From assembly GCA_030544215.1 (NCBI GenBank), contig JARZZO010000006.1, positions 50,010,501-50,074,500 on the forward strand: a DNA stretch of 64,000 nucleotides. Reading direction: 5' to 3'. Below the pieces are notes generated by a model, which saw only the letters and a program-made list of their open reading frames with translations, did no database searches and was not told the DNA's origin. Source of the stretch: Zantedeschia hybrid cultivar (Eukaryota > Streptophyta > Magnoliopsida > Alismatales > Araceae). The first letter of the stretch is position 1, and every line of letters begins with the position of its first letter. Shown here piece by piece: positions 12,008 to 21,483 of this stretch. The translations under genes were made by a program, and so were the position numbers.

Positions 12008-14684
12008 TGTAACGACCCGCCAACCTATGACCGGAGACCCGGTCACTAAATGGATGTCGGCCCATTAACTGCGGGATCACACCCGAATCTCACACAACAC
12101 GTCTGGGGGATTAAGTGCTAAACAAGGCTAAATATAACAAACACACGGACCACAAGGTAAGCAAGTGCGCAGGAAGGAGAATAACAATGTCCGTATACAG
12201 TCCAACAATAATTACATGTCCAACAATTAAATAAGTACAGGCAGAAGGAAAGTACAACAACATCGGGGCATACCCCGGGACTAAGACAGCTGCTGGTCCG
12301 CACACCAAGAAGTCACCACGCTTCCGCTCGCCTCGAGGTCCACACCTGGAAACCGCAGGGAGTGAGCCACACCAGAAATGGGCTCAGTAGGGATCATCCG
12401 ATCCCCTGCCTCCCACTCACACACCCACAAGTGTAACAACAGGAATATATGGCAATTTAAGTAAAGTAGTAAACACAGCACCCAACTCTGATATGAAACG
12501 CACGGTAAGCAGTGTAACAAGAACCATTCTAAGTAACCCGAAGAACCCAACACGGAGTCACGACTCACAGTCAAAGTCCACGAAGCGACTAAACCACACT
12601 GTCGACCGAAGTCGAACGTCGCCTCCCAACACTACCACCACTGCTCACGCCTGTCCACCCCTACAGCGTTCCGGGGCACTGTAGGGTGAGGCAGTGAGCC
12701 AAACTAGGACTAGTTGGACTCAGTGTACCGCCACTGCCAGCTACGTGTGCACACAAGCAGTCTAGACTACTGTCCTACCACCGGATTGCCTCCAAGCTAG
12801 GCCTCAGCGCTTCAGGAGGGCCCTGGGGACCGGCGAACCCCCGTCAAGCCGAAGCTACAGGAACTACCCACAAACCCAACTCTCCCGGGCTGCGTCAGGC
12901 CAAGGGCTATAGGTACCACTCGTAACCTTGATCAAAGGTCACATCAGGCCCAATGGCTAAAGGGTAAACCAACTCCCACCAGAAACACCACCAGCTCCAC
13001 AGCAAGAAACACGCCAGAAGCTGTCACAACAACCAAGGGAAACCCCGACCCACTGAGACCAAACAGCAACCCCTCGGATAGCACACCGGCTACTCCGGCC
13101 TGACGGGCCCAAGGTGGTTCTGCTTGTCTCAGCCAAGGGTAAAACACAACATGCACCACTCCACAGACACCATGACCCTGTCCCCATCGGTCCATGGTGA
13201 CAAACGGAAACCACAGTCATTCCGAATCCATATTCGTACAGGCACACACACATACACATGCTGTAATTCCACTCACACATAAGTCCTCAATCCCAGTGTA
13301 CAACATAAAACATGCCTCAGAACCTTCAACAGTGAAACACATGCTAAAACCAGCAATATAACACTTCTGTCTTGAATCGCGTCGACCGAGGTCGACGCCA
13401 TTCAAGTCCCTCATACAGGTTCAGTTAAACGTCAGATTATTCCTTGAAACGCGTCTTCACAGGGAGACGCCCTTTGAAACGCGTCCGCAACCATCGACGC
13501 CATTCACATTAAAAACCCAGAATTTCAACACTTAAGCGGGGCGATTCCCTGCCTAAATGGCGTCATGGTGGCCCGACGTCCTTTCTAAAAGGCGTCGTCT
13601 ACCCATGACGTCATTTAGCGCCAGGAACTCTATTTTAATGAGGCCTCGAACAGGGGGATTTCTGCCCCTAAAAGGCGTCGTACGGCCTAGACGCCCTTTG
13701 AAAGGCGTCGACCAGGGACGACGCCGTTTAGCGCCAGAAACCAGGTTCCCTGGTTCGAACCGAGGGTTTCTCCCTTGAACCCCAAGCACCCCGAAAACCC
13801 CAAAATCAAAGGGGGAAGGAGAGAAGCTCAACCACACAGTCATGCTTACGAAAACACAATCACAAACACCGTCATTCCCACATGGAATCCCCCCTAAGCA
13901 TGCTCAATCTATCCCCCAAACACCACGTCACGCCGAGAATCACACGAACATCACATGCAAGGTTCGTCCCCCTACCGGTTCTCGAACTCCGCCAAGCTCC
14001 GTGCCGCCGTCCCGCCACACCGCCGCCGGTACCCTCGAGGACGCCGCCACTCCGCCGGGACGTCGGCCGCCGTCCGGAGAAGGGAACGCCGCGAAGGAGG
14101 TGGTGGAGGTAGAGGTGAGAGGTAAGGTGGTGTTGGAGTGGTGGAAGAGGAAGAAGAGGAAGGGAAGGAAAGAAGAGCGTCGGAGAGGGCGGAGAGGGTG
14201 AGGAGAGAGAGTGTGAAGGTGAGAATGAGGGAAAGAAGGGGAGGCTCGCGGGGTCAACCAGAATCCCGCTAAAATGCGTCGATCGAGGCAGACGCCAATC
14301 AGTCTGACAGGACGGCCGTACTGACACCGCTCTGAAACGCGTCGCCCACCGCGGACGCCGTTCAGACGACAAGACAGGCCGTACTGAAAACGCTCTGGCG
14401 CCGTACCCTGACACCGCAGGTGTCGCAGTCTGAAACGCGTCGACCGAGCTGGACGCCGTTCAGACAAATCTGACAGGGGCCGTACTCTCGCGGCCCGAAA
14501 CCCGCCCACGTGGCGCAACAACCAACAGACCCTAAATGGCGTCCACACAACCTGACGCCTTTTGAAAGGCGTCGAGCACTGTTGACGCCATTCAGCAGAA
14601 ATCTCAAGACCCCTCCAGGGTCCAAACCAGGGGATCCGGCCCGAACCCGACCCGAATTCAGAACCCGAAATCTCAGTCATTACA
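12008..14684 (-). repeat. 5' LTR of the gag-only element
   Basis: Partner of 7744-10420, offset by exactly 4264 bp throughout. I counted 16 single-base differences and no indel, about 99.4% identity. It ends TCATTACA and is followed by the target duplication ACCAG. Confidence 0.94.
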
Positions 14685-16262
14685 ACCAGGATGGTAAAAA
14701 TAGTATCCAAAGGTTTCCTTTGGATATCCCACAAACCTGCATTTATCAGTTCGTGATTCCAGCTTGTCTGGGTCATGCCTCTTTACATGAGTAGGACAAC
14801 CCCAGACTTTAACATGTTTAAATTCTAGTTTCCTGGCTTTCCATATCTCATATGGAGTAGAGGCTACAGACTTGCTGGGAACTCTGTTCAGTAGGTATGC
14901 TGCTGACTCTAGAGCATACCCCCAGAGGGACACTGGTAATCCTGAAAAGCTCATCATGGATCGCACTATGTCCCACAAGGTGCGATTCCTCCTTTCCGAT
15001 ATACCATTCATCTGTGGTGTATATGGAGGGGTCAGCTGAGAAAGGATACCATTATCCTTTAAGAATTGTGTGAAATTAGTACTCAAGTATTCTCCTCCTC
15101 GATCTGAACGAAGAGCTTTAATACTCTTTCCTAACTGCTTCTCCACCTCATTCTTGAACTCATTGAACTTCTCAAATGCTTCCGACTTGTACTTCATTAA
15201 GTACACATAGCTGAATCTTGAGATGTCATCGATGAACGTGATGAAGTATGAAAAGCCACCTTTGGCTTGGGTAGACATGGGACCACATACATCCGAATGT
15301 ATTAGTTCCATAATATCCTTGGCACGTTCTCCATGTCCACTAAATGGAGATTTTGCCATCTTTCCCATAAGGCAGGATTCACATGTTGCAAACGATTCAT
15401 AATCGAATGCTGTTAAATAACCATGCTTGTGCAACTTTTGCAACCTGCTTTCGCCAATGTGCCCAAGTCTACAATGCCACATGTAGGCCTGGTTCACACA
15501 ATTCTTGTTCTTCTTAAGAACATTATCAATCTGAAGATTGTAATAAGAGACATCTAGTAGATATAGACCATTGACTAAAGATGCTGAAGCTATTGATTTA
15601 TTACCATAATAAATCGAATAACTTCTATCTTCAATAGTCAACCTATATCCTATCATGTCCAAACAAGATATTGATAAGATGTTCTTTATTATGTTAGGAA
15701 CATAATAACAATCTTCTAATAATAAGGTGTCTCCCGATGGAAGCCTGAGGTTTGCTGTCCCAACAACAATCGCCGCAACTTTTGCGCCGTTTCCTAGCCT
15801 CAATTCCACCTCACCTTGTCTCAGCTTGCGCTTACTTGTCATCATCTGCACATCATGGCATATATGAGAAGCACATCCGGTATCCAATACCCAAGATGTG
15901 GAATCTCTAACTTATAAGTTGATATCTATCATATAGATATCTGAAGCTTCAGATAGCTTCACCTTTCCATGAGCTTTATCGTTAAGGAACTCCTTGCAGT
16001 TCCTCTTCCAGTGACCATACTGCTTATAGTAGAAGCAGTCACCCTTCACTACTCCTTTGCCTTTATCCTTCGATCCTTTATCATTTGCTGTCATCTCTGC
16101 TTCAGGGGCATCTAATGCCGATTCAGCAGGAAGATCAGCTCCAGGGACAAAGTTATTGTGCTCAGATCTGAAGACATTCTTCAAGTTTCTGAACCAATCC
16201 GAGTAGATCATGTAAGTCAAAAGGGCATCAAGTATGCCATAGAGTGGGTTATTCGACGACAT
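14685..16262 (-). pseudogene. Copia truncated Gag, protease and integrase
   Basis: From 16262 the frame starts MSSNNPLYGILDA, the usual Copia Gag start, reaches a segment like the Gag N-terminus (YSDWFRNLKNVFRSEHNNF) and then jumps to the nucleocapsid tail with a damaged knuckle (CFYYKQYGHWKRNC, where the second Cys is Tyr). Most of the capsid part is missing. An in-frame TAA (15912-15914) separates it from protease (WVLDTGCASHIC, active DTG) and integrase. Integrase shows the HHCC finger (MWHCRLGHI, CESCLMGK) and the DDE core: D in HSDVCGP, D in LRSDRGGEY, E in NGISERRNRT. Next come LLNRVPSKSV and FKHVKVWGC. It breaks at the ACCAG insertion site and continues at 7743. Confidence 0.92.
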
Positions 16263-16448
16263 AATTCCCTATAGGAGATAAGTAAAATCTATTTAGCAGA
16301 TATTCAATTATTAAAGTTTAAAACAAGACATGGTCTTTTGTTCAAGTTTAATTCCCACTAATTTTCGACGGACGGTATAACCCTCAGTTATACAGAACGG
16401 GAGACGCCGACAGTCTCCTAGTGGGGATCAGAATCTCAATGACTTGCA

Positions 16449-16770
16449 CTACAGCCTTGTGGATAGCACAACAAACTGTAATACAATCAAAGAGCACACA
16501 ACTCATGGGACTTGCAACTCCTTGCAATATCTGATCATGGGTTCGGTCCCCAGAGATTTAATGGCCTTGTGGATAGCACAACAAACCATTAATTTTGGTC
16601 TAAGCTAACCATCATTACGCAACGAGCATAGAATTGCATGCAGCCCTTGTGGATAGCACAACAAAGCTACATGGTTCCTCTACCCCGATCTATAGGCATC
16701 TAATGCCATAGCCACAATTTCTCTTCCTAATTAAGCAGGCCTTGTGGATAGCACAACAAACCTGCCTAAA
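16449..16770 (-). repeat. Four hairpins with an identical core and copy-specific arms in the Copia leader
   Basis: An identical 21-nt core containing TTGTGGATAGCACAA occurs at 16455-16475, 16565-16585, 16645-16665 and 16740-16760. The core folds on itself (TTGTG and CACAA around GATAG). Each copy is flanked by arms that differ completely between copies but pair within a copy: CTACAG/CTGTA(A), TTAATGG/CCATTAA, CATGCAGC/GCTACATG and TTAAGCAGG/CCTGCCTAA, with one mismatch at most in most pairs. Spacing is 110, 80 and 95 bases. It lies about 200-500 bases before the gag start in element sense. I do not know a name for this array; an RNA structure for packaging, dimerisation or translation is an inference. 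Confidence 0.9.
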
Positions 16771-17612
16771 GTGATTCGCATCCGATGACTATAACGATGG
16801 TGGACCACGCGGTAAGTTCTCAACTACTCACGTTACGGCTTAGAGTTTATCTGAGGGTAATTAGATAACTTTTATCTTGGTCTTTCCTAGGTGATAGTAT
16901 ATAGATATATCGTATATATTTACTAAATATTATAACCTGCTTTGATTCATAATCAAAAGATAAACAATGCATCACATACATGTCATTAGTGTGGTCATGG
17001 ATAGCATAGTGGGTTTGACTGGAGCTAACAGTCAAACGCACACTCAATCTAATCATAACATTTACATTAGATATCCTGCAATCATATAGGCAAGAGATCT
17101 CCATCTTTTCGCCTTCCTAGTTGCAGCTGTGGATCGTCCTCGCTCCTTCCTCGGTTGCCTCGATCATATTACATTAATTCTAGAATTAACAGGTAAATTG
17201 AAGAAGGCCTTATGGCGAGTACAAGAGAGAGACGGAGGTAGAAATACATCGGAGTATGAGAGAGAGAGGTGCGCAGACCTCTATTTATTAACAATTAATA
17301 AACAATCATACATCCACGATCCACACAATCCATTCATCACATGAACAATTAAATAAGTGCATATCCATGACCACGGTGTGTTTTAAACATCCACACATGA
17401 TTCAGCGCATCACATGGCTAAAATAAATGAGTTTTCAAAATATATAATATAGTTTTGGCTTTCAAAAAGCTGGGATCCAATCAAAATTGGTATTTGAATT
17501 TCGAAAACTCATTTTATTAACTTAACATACAATTAAATCTAGTTTAAAAGTAATAAACACACATCACATGCGCACACACTCCGAATTAATAATTTCAGAT
17601 TATTCCACGCAT
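16771..17612. other. Copia leader segment without recognised content
   Basis: This is AT-rich leader sequence between the two hairpin arrays. No open frame has family features. A short AT-rich palindromic stretch lies at 16890-16930. I see no gene or second element boundary. Confidence 0.6.
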
Positions 17613-18139
17613 GTTAGAACATTTCTAATAATCTAACATTTAGATTAAATCCCATTAATAATCTAACAATTAGACTATTTTAAAGAGTAATCTAACTCTT
17701 ATATTAATCTAATGAAATTAATTATTAATTTAACACTTAAATTAATAATCAATCAAATTAATTATTAACTACTAAACTAACATTTATATTAGCTAATTAA
17801 TGTTAATTAGTAATGTAACACTTAAATTATTAATTAACACTAATTAATTAATAACTATAATCTAACAATTAGATTATAAGATTAAAGTTAATTATTAATT
17901 TAACCCTTAAATTAATGACTAACAATTAATCATTAAATACTACTAATTTAACACTTAAATTAGTTATCTAAGTTAATTATTAATTTAACTCTTAAATTAA
18001 CAATCAACTTACATATTAATTAACAATTAGTTGAAATAATAATTAGTAATCTAACTATTAGACTAATAATTATTAATTACTAATTTAACTATTAAATTAG
18101 TTTTATTAATATTAATTATTAGTTTAACCATTAAACTAA
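17613..18139 (-). repeat. Array of AT-rich perfect hairpins with a 3-nt C-first loop
   Basis: At least ten inverted repeats follow the plan arm-TAA, loop C-N-N, TTA-arm. Examples: 17629-17647 (TAATCTAA, loop CAT), 17721-17749 (13-bp arms ATTATTAATTTAA, loop CAC), 17856-17878 (TATAATCTAA, loop CAA), 17894-17916 (ATTAATTTAA, loop CCC), 17942-17964 (ACTAATTTAA, loop CAC), 17980-18000 (TTAATTTAA, loop CTC), 18079-18101 (ACTAATTTAA, loop CTA) and 18119-18139 (TTAGTTTAA, loop CCA). Arms differ between copies yet pair perfectly in these eight. Other copies (17613, 17659, 17687, 17811, 18043) have one or two mismatches or wobbles. AT-richness alone would not hold the loop length and its first base constant. 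Confidence 0.88.
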
Positions 18140-18309
18140 CAATTAACATTAATCAAATTAACAACTAAATGTTAATCATAATTGATTCAAAAATCATTAA
18201 TAAGCCCAATAAATAAAAAATGAATAATAAATTTAAATATCAAAACAATTTTGAATTTTAAAATTTAATTCAAAATTTATTTGAATTTTAAATGGGCTCA
18301 TTTGGGGTT

Positions 18310-18804
18310 TTAAATGGGGTTTATTAGGATGGAACCGGGCTCAACCCAATATAGCACCTGGCTCGAGCCAGGTGCAAGCCCTGGCTCGGACCTGGAGCGC
18401 CCTGGTCCGAGCCAGGGCGGGCCCGGTCTGGGGCACCTAGGCCGGCCGGTCGGACCGGCCCCGAGCCGCCCGTCTTCAACCCGACGGCCAGAAGGAGTTG
18501 CAAGAAACCCTAGGGGGTTCCCCCCCCACCCCCGGCGGCGCCGCCCTGCGGCGGCCGGTGCCCCGGCGCCATCCGGGCCGACCGGCGACGGCCCCGGCAC
18601 CGGCGGGATCTCCGGCGCCGGCAAGGCCCCCCTTATGCGGCGGTTTAAGCCCTTACAAAGCACCCCAATTTCTGGTTTTTCAGGTTTCAAAAACCCGAGT
18701 TTGGGCTCGTTTTTGAGGACCTCCAAGGGCACTCCGGCGCTGATCTTGGTGACCGGTGGATAGAGGTGACTATCCTCTATGGATCCGGTGTCTCGGCCGG
18801 CCAT
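18310..18804 (-). CDS. Possible 164-codon leader open frame of the Copia element
   Basis: A minus-strand frame of 164 codons begins MAGRDTGSIEDSHLYPPV and ends in a GC-rich, Pro/Gly/Arg-rich tail. It lies in the leader between primer site and gag. I recognise no domain. Its N-terminal 60 residues are not low in complexity, so it may be a genuine leader ORF or a captured host exon. The tail overlaps the GC palindromes at 18354-18457, and its composition may only reflect them. A plus-strand frame of similar length overlaps it, which lowers confidence that either is translated. Confidence 0.35.
   Translation of the reverse strand: MAGRDTGSIEDSHLYPPVTKISAGVPLEVLKNEPKLGFLKPEKPEIGVLCKGLNRRIRGALPAPEIPPVPGPSPVGPDGAGAPAAAGRRRRGWGGNPLGFLATPSGRRVEDGRLGAGPTGRPRCPRPGPPWLGPGRSRSEPGLAPGSSQVLYWVEPGSILINPI
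18354..18457. repeat. Three consecutive GC-rich palindromes in the Copia leader
   Basis: 18354-18375 is a perfect 22-bp palindrome (half-site GCACCTGGCTC). 18378-18392 (GCCCTGGCTCGGACC) pairs perfectly with 18404-18418 across an 11-base loop. About 18441-18457 holds a near-perfect palindrome, GGCCGGTCGGACCGGCC. The motif CTGGCTCG is shared by the first two. They follow directly on the AT-rich hairpin array. Confidence 0.9.
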
Positions 18805-19030
18805 CCCAACGCTTGGGAAGCGAGTACGAAGTTGCCGAAAAGCCCCGGTTGATCATCTCATGAAGAACTCCGAAAAACCCCAAATAAAATCTGAAAAATC
18901 ACAGAAAAATAATCAAATTATTTGTGTTCATCTTATGAACACTATTCCGTCATTTTAATCAGATTAAACGCATGGAATAACTCATGAAAAATCAATTTCG
19001 GAAATCGAAACGGGACGAGAAACAGTGGAA

Positions 19031-19046
19031 CCTGCCTCTGATACCA
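19031..19046 (-). promoter_or_regulatory. Primer binding site of the Copia element, initiator tRNA-Met
   Basis: On the minus strand it reads TGGTATCAGAGGCAGG, one base inside the LTR that starts at 19048. It is the usual Copia primer site and proves that 19048-20598 is the 5' LTR. Confidence 0.92.
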
Positions 19047-19047
19047 C

Positions 19048-20598
19048 TGTTGGGTTTTTTCGGTTTCTACGGATCGCTCACACAGCGGAAAACAAAATAT
19101 TTACAACGATCCGTTCCCGTTTCGAAATCTAAAATACAAGATAATCGGATTATCTTTTCTCACCGTGTGCGGATTCGAATCCGTAGCCGTTTGGTTCCGT
19201 CGGTGTGACACCGCAAGCCGCGCAAGCGCCCGGCCTCTAGCGAAGTCCACGCGATCCACCCCGCGACGGATATCCTCGAGTTCCTCGTTCTTCGCAGCCC
19301 AAGAAGCCTCCGCCGGTCGCCGCAATGATCGCCGCAATGCGCGGACGATTTCCTGTCGAACGGGATTCGGAGAAGCGGCGAAGCAGATCTGGATCTGCCT
19401 GGACGCCAGAGAAGGACAGAAACTGAGGAGGGGCGGCTAGGGTTAGCAGCAGCTTGGCCTGCTCAGCCCGTTCGCTATGTTTTATACTAACCACGCGGTT
19501 TTTCATAAAAACCCCTGGTTTGTATAAAACCCACTTATTTATCCATCGCCTTGAGAATCATTTGCTTGTGACCCTCTAGGCCCAAGTACTAGTCCAGTTA
19601 ATGGCCCAACAAGCCCAGTGACTCGTCACTGGCTTTATTAATTAATTAATAACCCTTTATTAATCAATTAATCAATCGAATTGATGTCGCAAATCGAATT
19701 CGAACGGGCATCCGATCACGTTGGGTGCTAAGCAACACCGCGTGAACCCGGAAGGTATTTGGGGTTAAGTAACCCAGTCTTGGAACCTTTCCGCCGACAG
19801 TTACCGCGTGGATATAATCCTTCATTCGTACAATGCTCTCGAGTCAACTCAGGGTATGGCGAGCTGTCAAACCCTAACCGGTCGACTCACTTGGATTGGA
19901 TGCCACTGATAAATATCGGAAAACTCCTTTCCCGATATTATCGTCCGCCCTGGCCAGGGACTTTCGCGCATCCTTCCTAGAGCATTCTCTCTCTAAATAC
20001 CGAGAGCGAATGGTTCCTTATTAACACACAATTCCCTTCGACGGTATTTCGCTGTACCCAATCCTTGGCGTATTAGAATCCCGTGACTAGAGATTCGTAA
20101 ACCAAGGTCAAAGCACAGAAGTCCACCGCCAAGGTGTCTTTGGTGTCTCAGGTCCGAGGACCATCCACGCAACTGCGACAATAGAATCAAGCTGGTTGAC
20201 AGTGAGGTACAATACAATCCAGCGATTCATTCGGATCAGTTCAGTGAACTCATTCTCCAATGAGCACCTATAGATTCGCCTTAGGGTCTCCACACAAGTG
20301 ACTTATGAGATCAGTCACCCTCATCATATGAGCAGGAGTAATTTGTACTAGTCTAACCGGATATCCGATGTCTTTCTCGGATATCCTCCGACTAGGAATG
20401 ATTAAGAATATGTGTGTTTAAGTGATCAGTCTCATTAGTATGATCTCATCATAATCTGATCACCATAGCACATATTCACGGAGTTCATTAGGAAACGATA
20501 ATTAACGCGATTTACACATAATGAATATTATGCCATTTTATTAATAAATGAACGAGATTTACATAGTCAGATTGACTTGTAGGCCACCTAAACTAACA
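19048..20598 (-). repeat. 5' LTR of the Copia element (1551 bp)
   Basis: The plus strand shows TGTTGGGTTTTTTCGG at the left and AACTAACA at the right; in element sense the LTR is TGTTAG to CCCAACA. Its left edge is set by the primer site. The same sequence begins at 63452 and a diverged copy ends near 49338. It includes an AT-rich hairpin near 19640-19670 (TTAATAA, loop CCC, TTTATTAA) with the same C-first loop style as the leader array. The predicted right target copy is GATGC (20599-20603). Confidence 0.9.
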
Positions 20599-21035
20599 GA
20601 TGCTACGGAGTGGATGGATGGTGGGAATGCAGTGAAAAGGAAAGGAGAAAAATAAGGAGAGAGTTAAGAAAATAGGCCCATTTGGAATGTGGAGGATTCC
20701 TCTGCTTCCTCTGACTCGTCGACTGCCAAGGCTTTCTCCCACTTGAGGCTCTTCAATCTTCAGCCTCGCAAACTGAAACCTTTCCAACCCCTGCCAACTC
20801 CCCTCTCCAGGAGGAGTAAGAGGGTTTAAATAGGAGAGGAAAAAAATAGGAGGGATTCAAGTTCTAAATCCCCGTTAATCATCAAAGAACCAATAGGAAG
20901 TGGTCAAGAGTTGGAGGTTATGCGCGCGGCAGTCGCCGGAGTGGGGAGTGATCGGAGTAGTGGGGATGAGGGTGGCGAGTGGAGGAGATCGTGGGAAGAC
21001 GAGGTCAAGATGGAAGTTAGGGGAGTAGACGGCCA
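20599..21035. other. Unassigned stretch flanking the Copia LTR
   Basis: I recognise no gene or element in these 437 bases. The minus strand has a pyrimidine-rich part near 20620-20680. It could be older host DNA into which the Copia element inserted. Confidence 0.5.
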
Positions 21036-21483
21036 ACTATCTTGCCTCCCACTTCCGTGGAAGGCCAAGTAGCTGGCCTTCCATGAAAAGGTGGAAGGCG
21101 GCCCAATTGGCCTTCCAAGGGTGGTGGAAGGCAAGGGGTGGCCTTCCAAGGGTGGTGGAAGGAAAGGGGTGGCCTTTCACGGGTGGTGGAAGGCATGGGG
21201 TGGCCTTCCACGGGTGGTGAAAGGCATGTTGGTTGGCCTTCTACGAAAAAGATAGTGAAAAGTGAAAAAGGTGTCCAAAAGGTAGAAGGCAAGATAGCTG
21301 GCCTTCTAAGGGTGGTGGAAGGCAAGGTAGCTGGCCTTCTAAGGGTGGTGGAAGGCAAGGGGTGGCCTTCCACGGGTGGTGGAAGACAGGCTGGTTGGCC
21401 TTCCACGAAATGATGGTGAAAAGTGAAAAAGGTGGCCAAAAGGTGGAAGGCAAGGTAGCTGGCCTTCTAAGGGTGGTGGAAGG
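21036..21483. repeat. 31-bp minisatellite with self-complementary units
   Basis: Units of about 31 bp of the form GGCCTTCCAAGGGTGGTGG then AAGGCAAGGGGT repeat with variation. GGAAGGC and GCCTTCC within and between units are inverted. A longer segment carrying AAAAGTGAAAAAGGTG occurs twice (near 21255 and 21420), suggesting a higher-order period of about 160 bp. The array is interrupted at 21484 by the Tat element and resumes at 47849. Confidence 0.9.

Larger units (their letters stand above)
7744..14684 (-). mobile_element. Complete gag-only Tekay-like retrotransposon, target duplication ACCAG
   Basis: Two 2677-bp LTRs (12008-14684 is the 5' LTR, 7744-10420 the 3' LTR in element sense) enclose an internal region of only 1587 bp. 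Five bases, ACCAG, flank it on both sides (7739-7743 and 14685-14689). The primer site for initiator tRNA-Met lies next to the 5' LTR and a polypurine tract next to the 3' LTR. Between them lies gag with its zinc knuckle and nothing of protease, RT, RNase H or integrase. It must therefore have moved using enzymes from a related full element. The layout resembles TR-GAG elements described in plants. By eye the LTRs differ at 16 positions with no length difference, so insertion was recent. Confidence 0.93.
4046..20598 (-). mobile_element. Copia LTR retrotransposon, 5' LTR to RNase H, with nested insertions
   Basis: Reading right to left it contains: LTR (19048-20598), initiator-tRNA-Met primer site (19031-19046), long structured leader (16263-19030), truncated gag and protease/integrase (16262-14685), a short integrase-RT linker (7743-7693), and RT/RNase H (5536-4046). 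The Copia order PR-INT-RT-RH is clear. Removing the two target-duplicated insertions rejoins the reading without loss. The RNase H end, polypurine tract and 3' LTR lie beyond the plus-strand Tekay element, left of the window. Lineage within Copia is uncertain; the integrase and RT wording suggest the Angela/Tork group. It is defective because most of gag is missing. Confidence 0.88.

Noticed and set aside
16455..16760. Four identical 21-nt cores with unique intervening sequence, superficially CRISPR-like
   Set aside because: Spacing is irregular (110, 80, 95), the context is a Copia leader, and the flanks pair with each other. It is treated as a hairpin array.
18314..18763. Plus-strand 149-codon frame opposite the Copia leader ORF
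   Set aside because: It is antisense to the element and made of Pro/Gly/Arg from the GC palindromes, with no family features.
21036..21483. Regular repeats of about 31 bp that could suggest a CRISPR array
   Set aside because: Units abut with no unique spacers, vary in sequence, contain inverted arms and lie in plant DNA without cas genes. It is a minisatellite.
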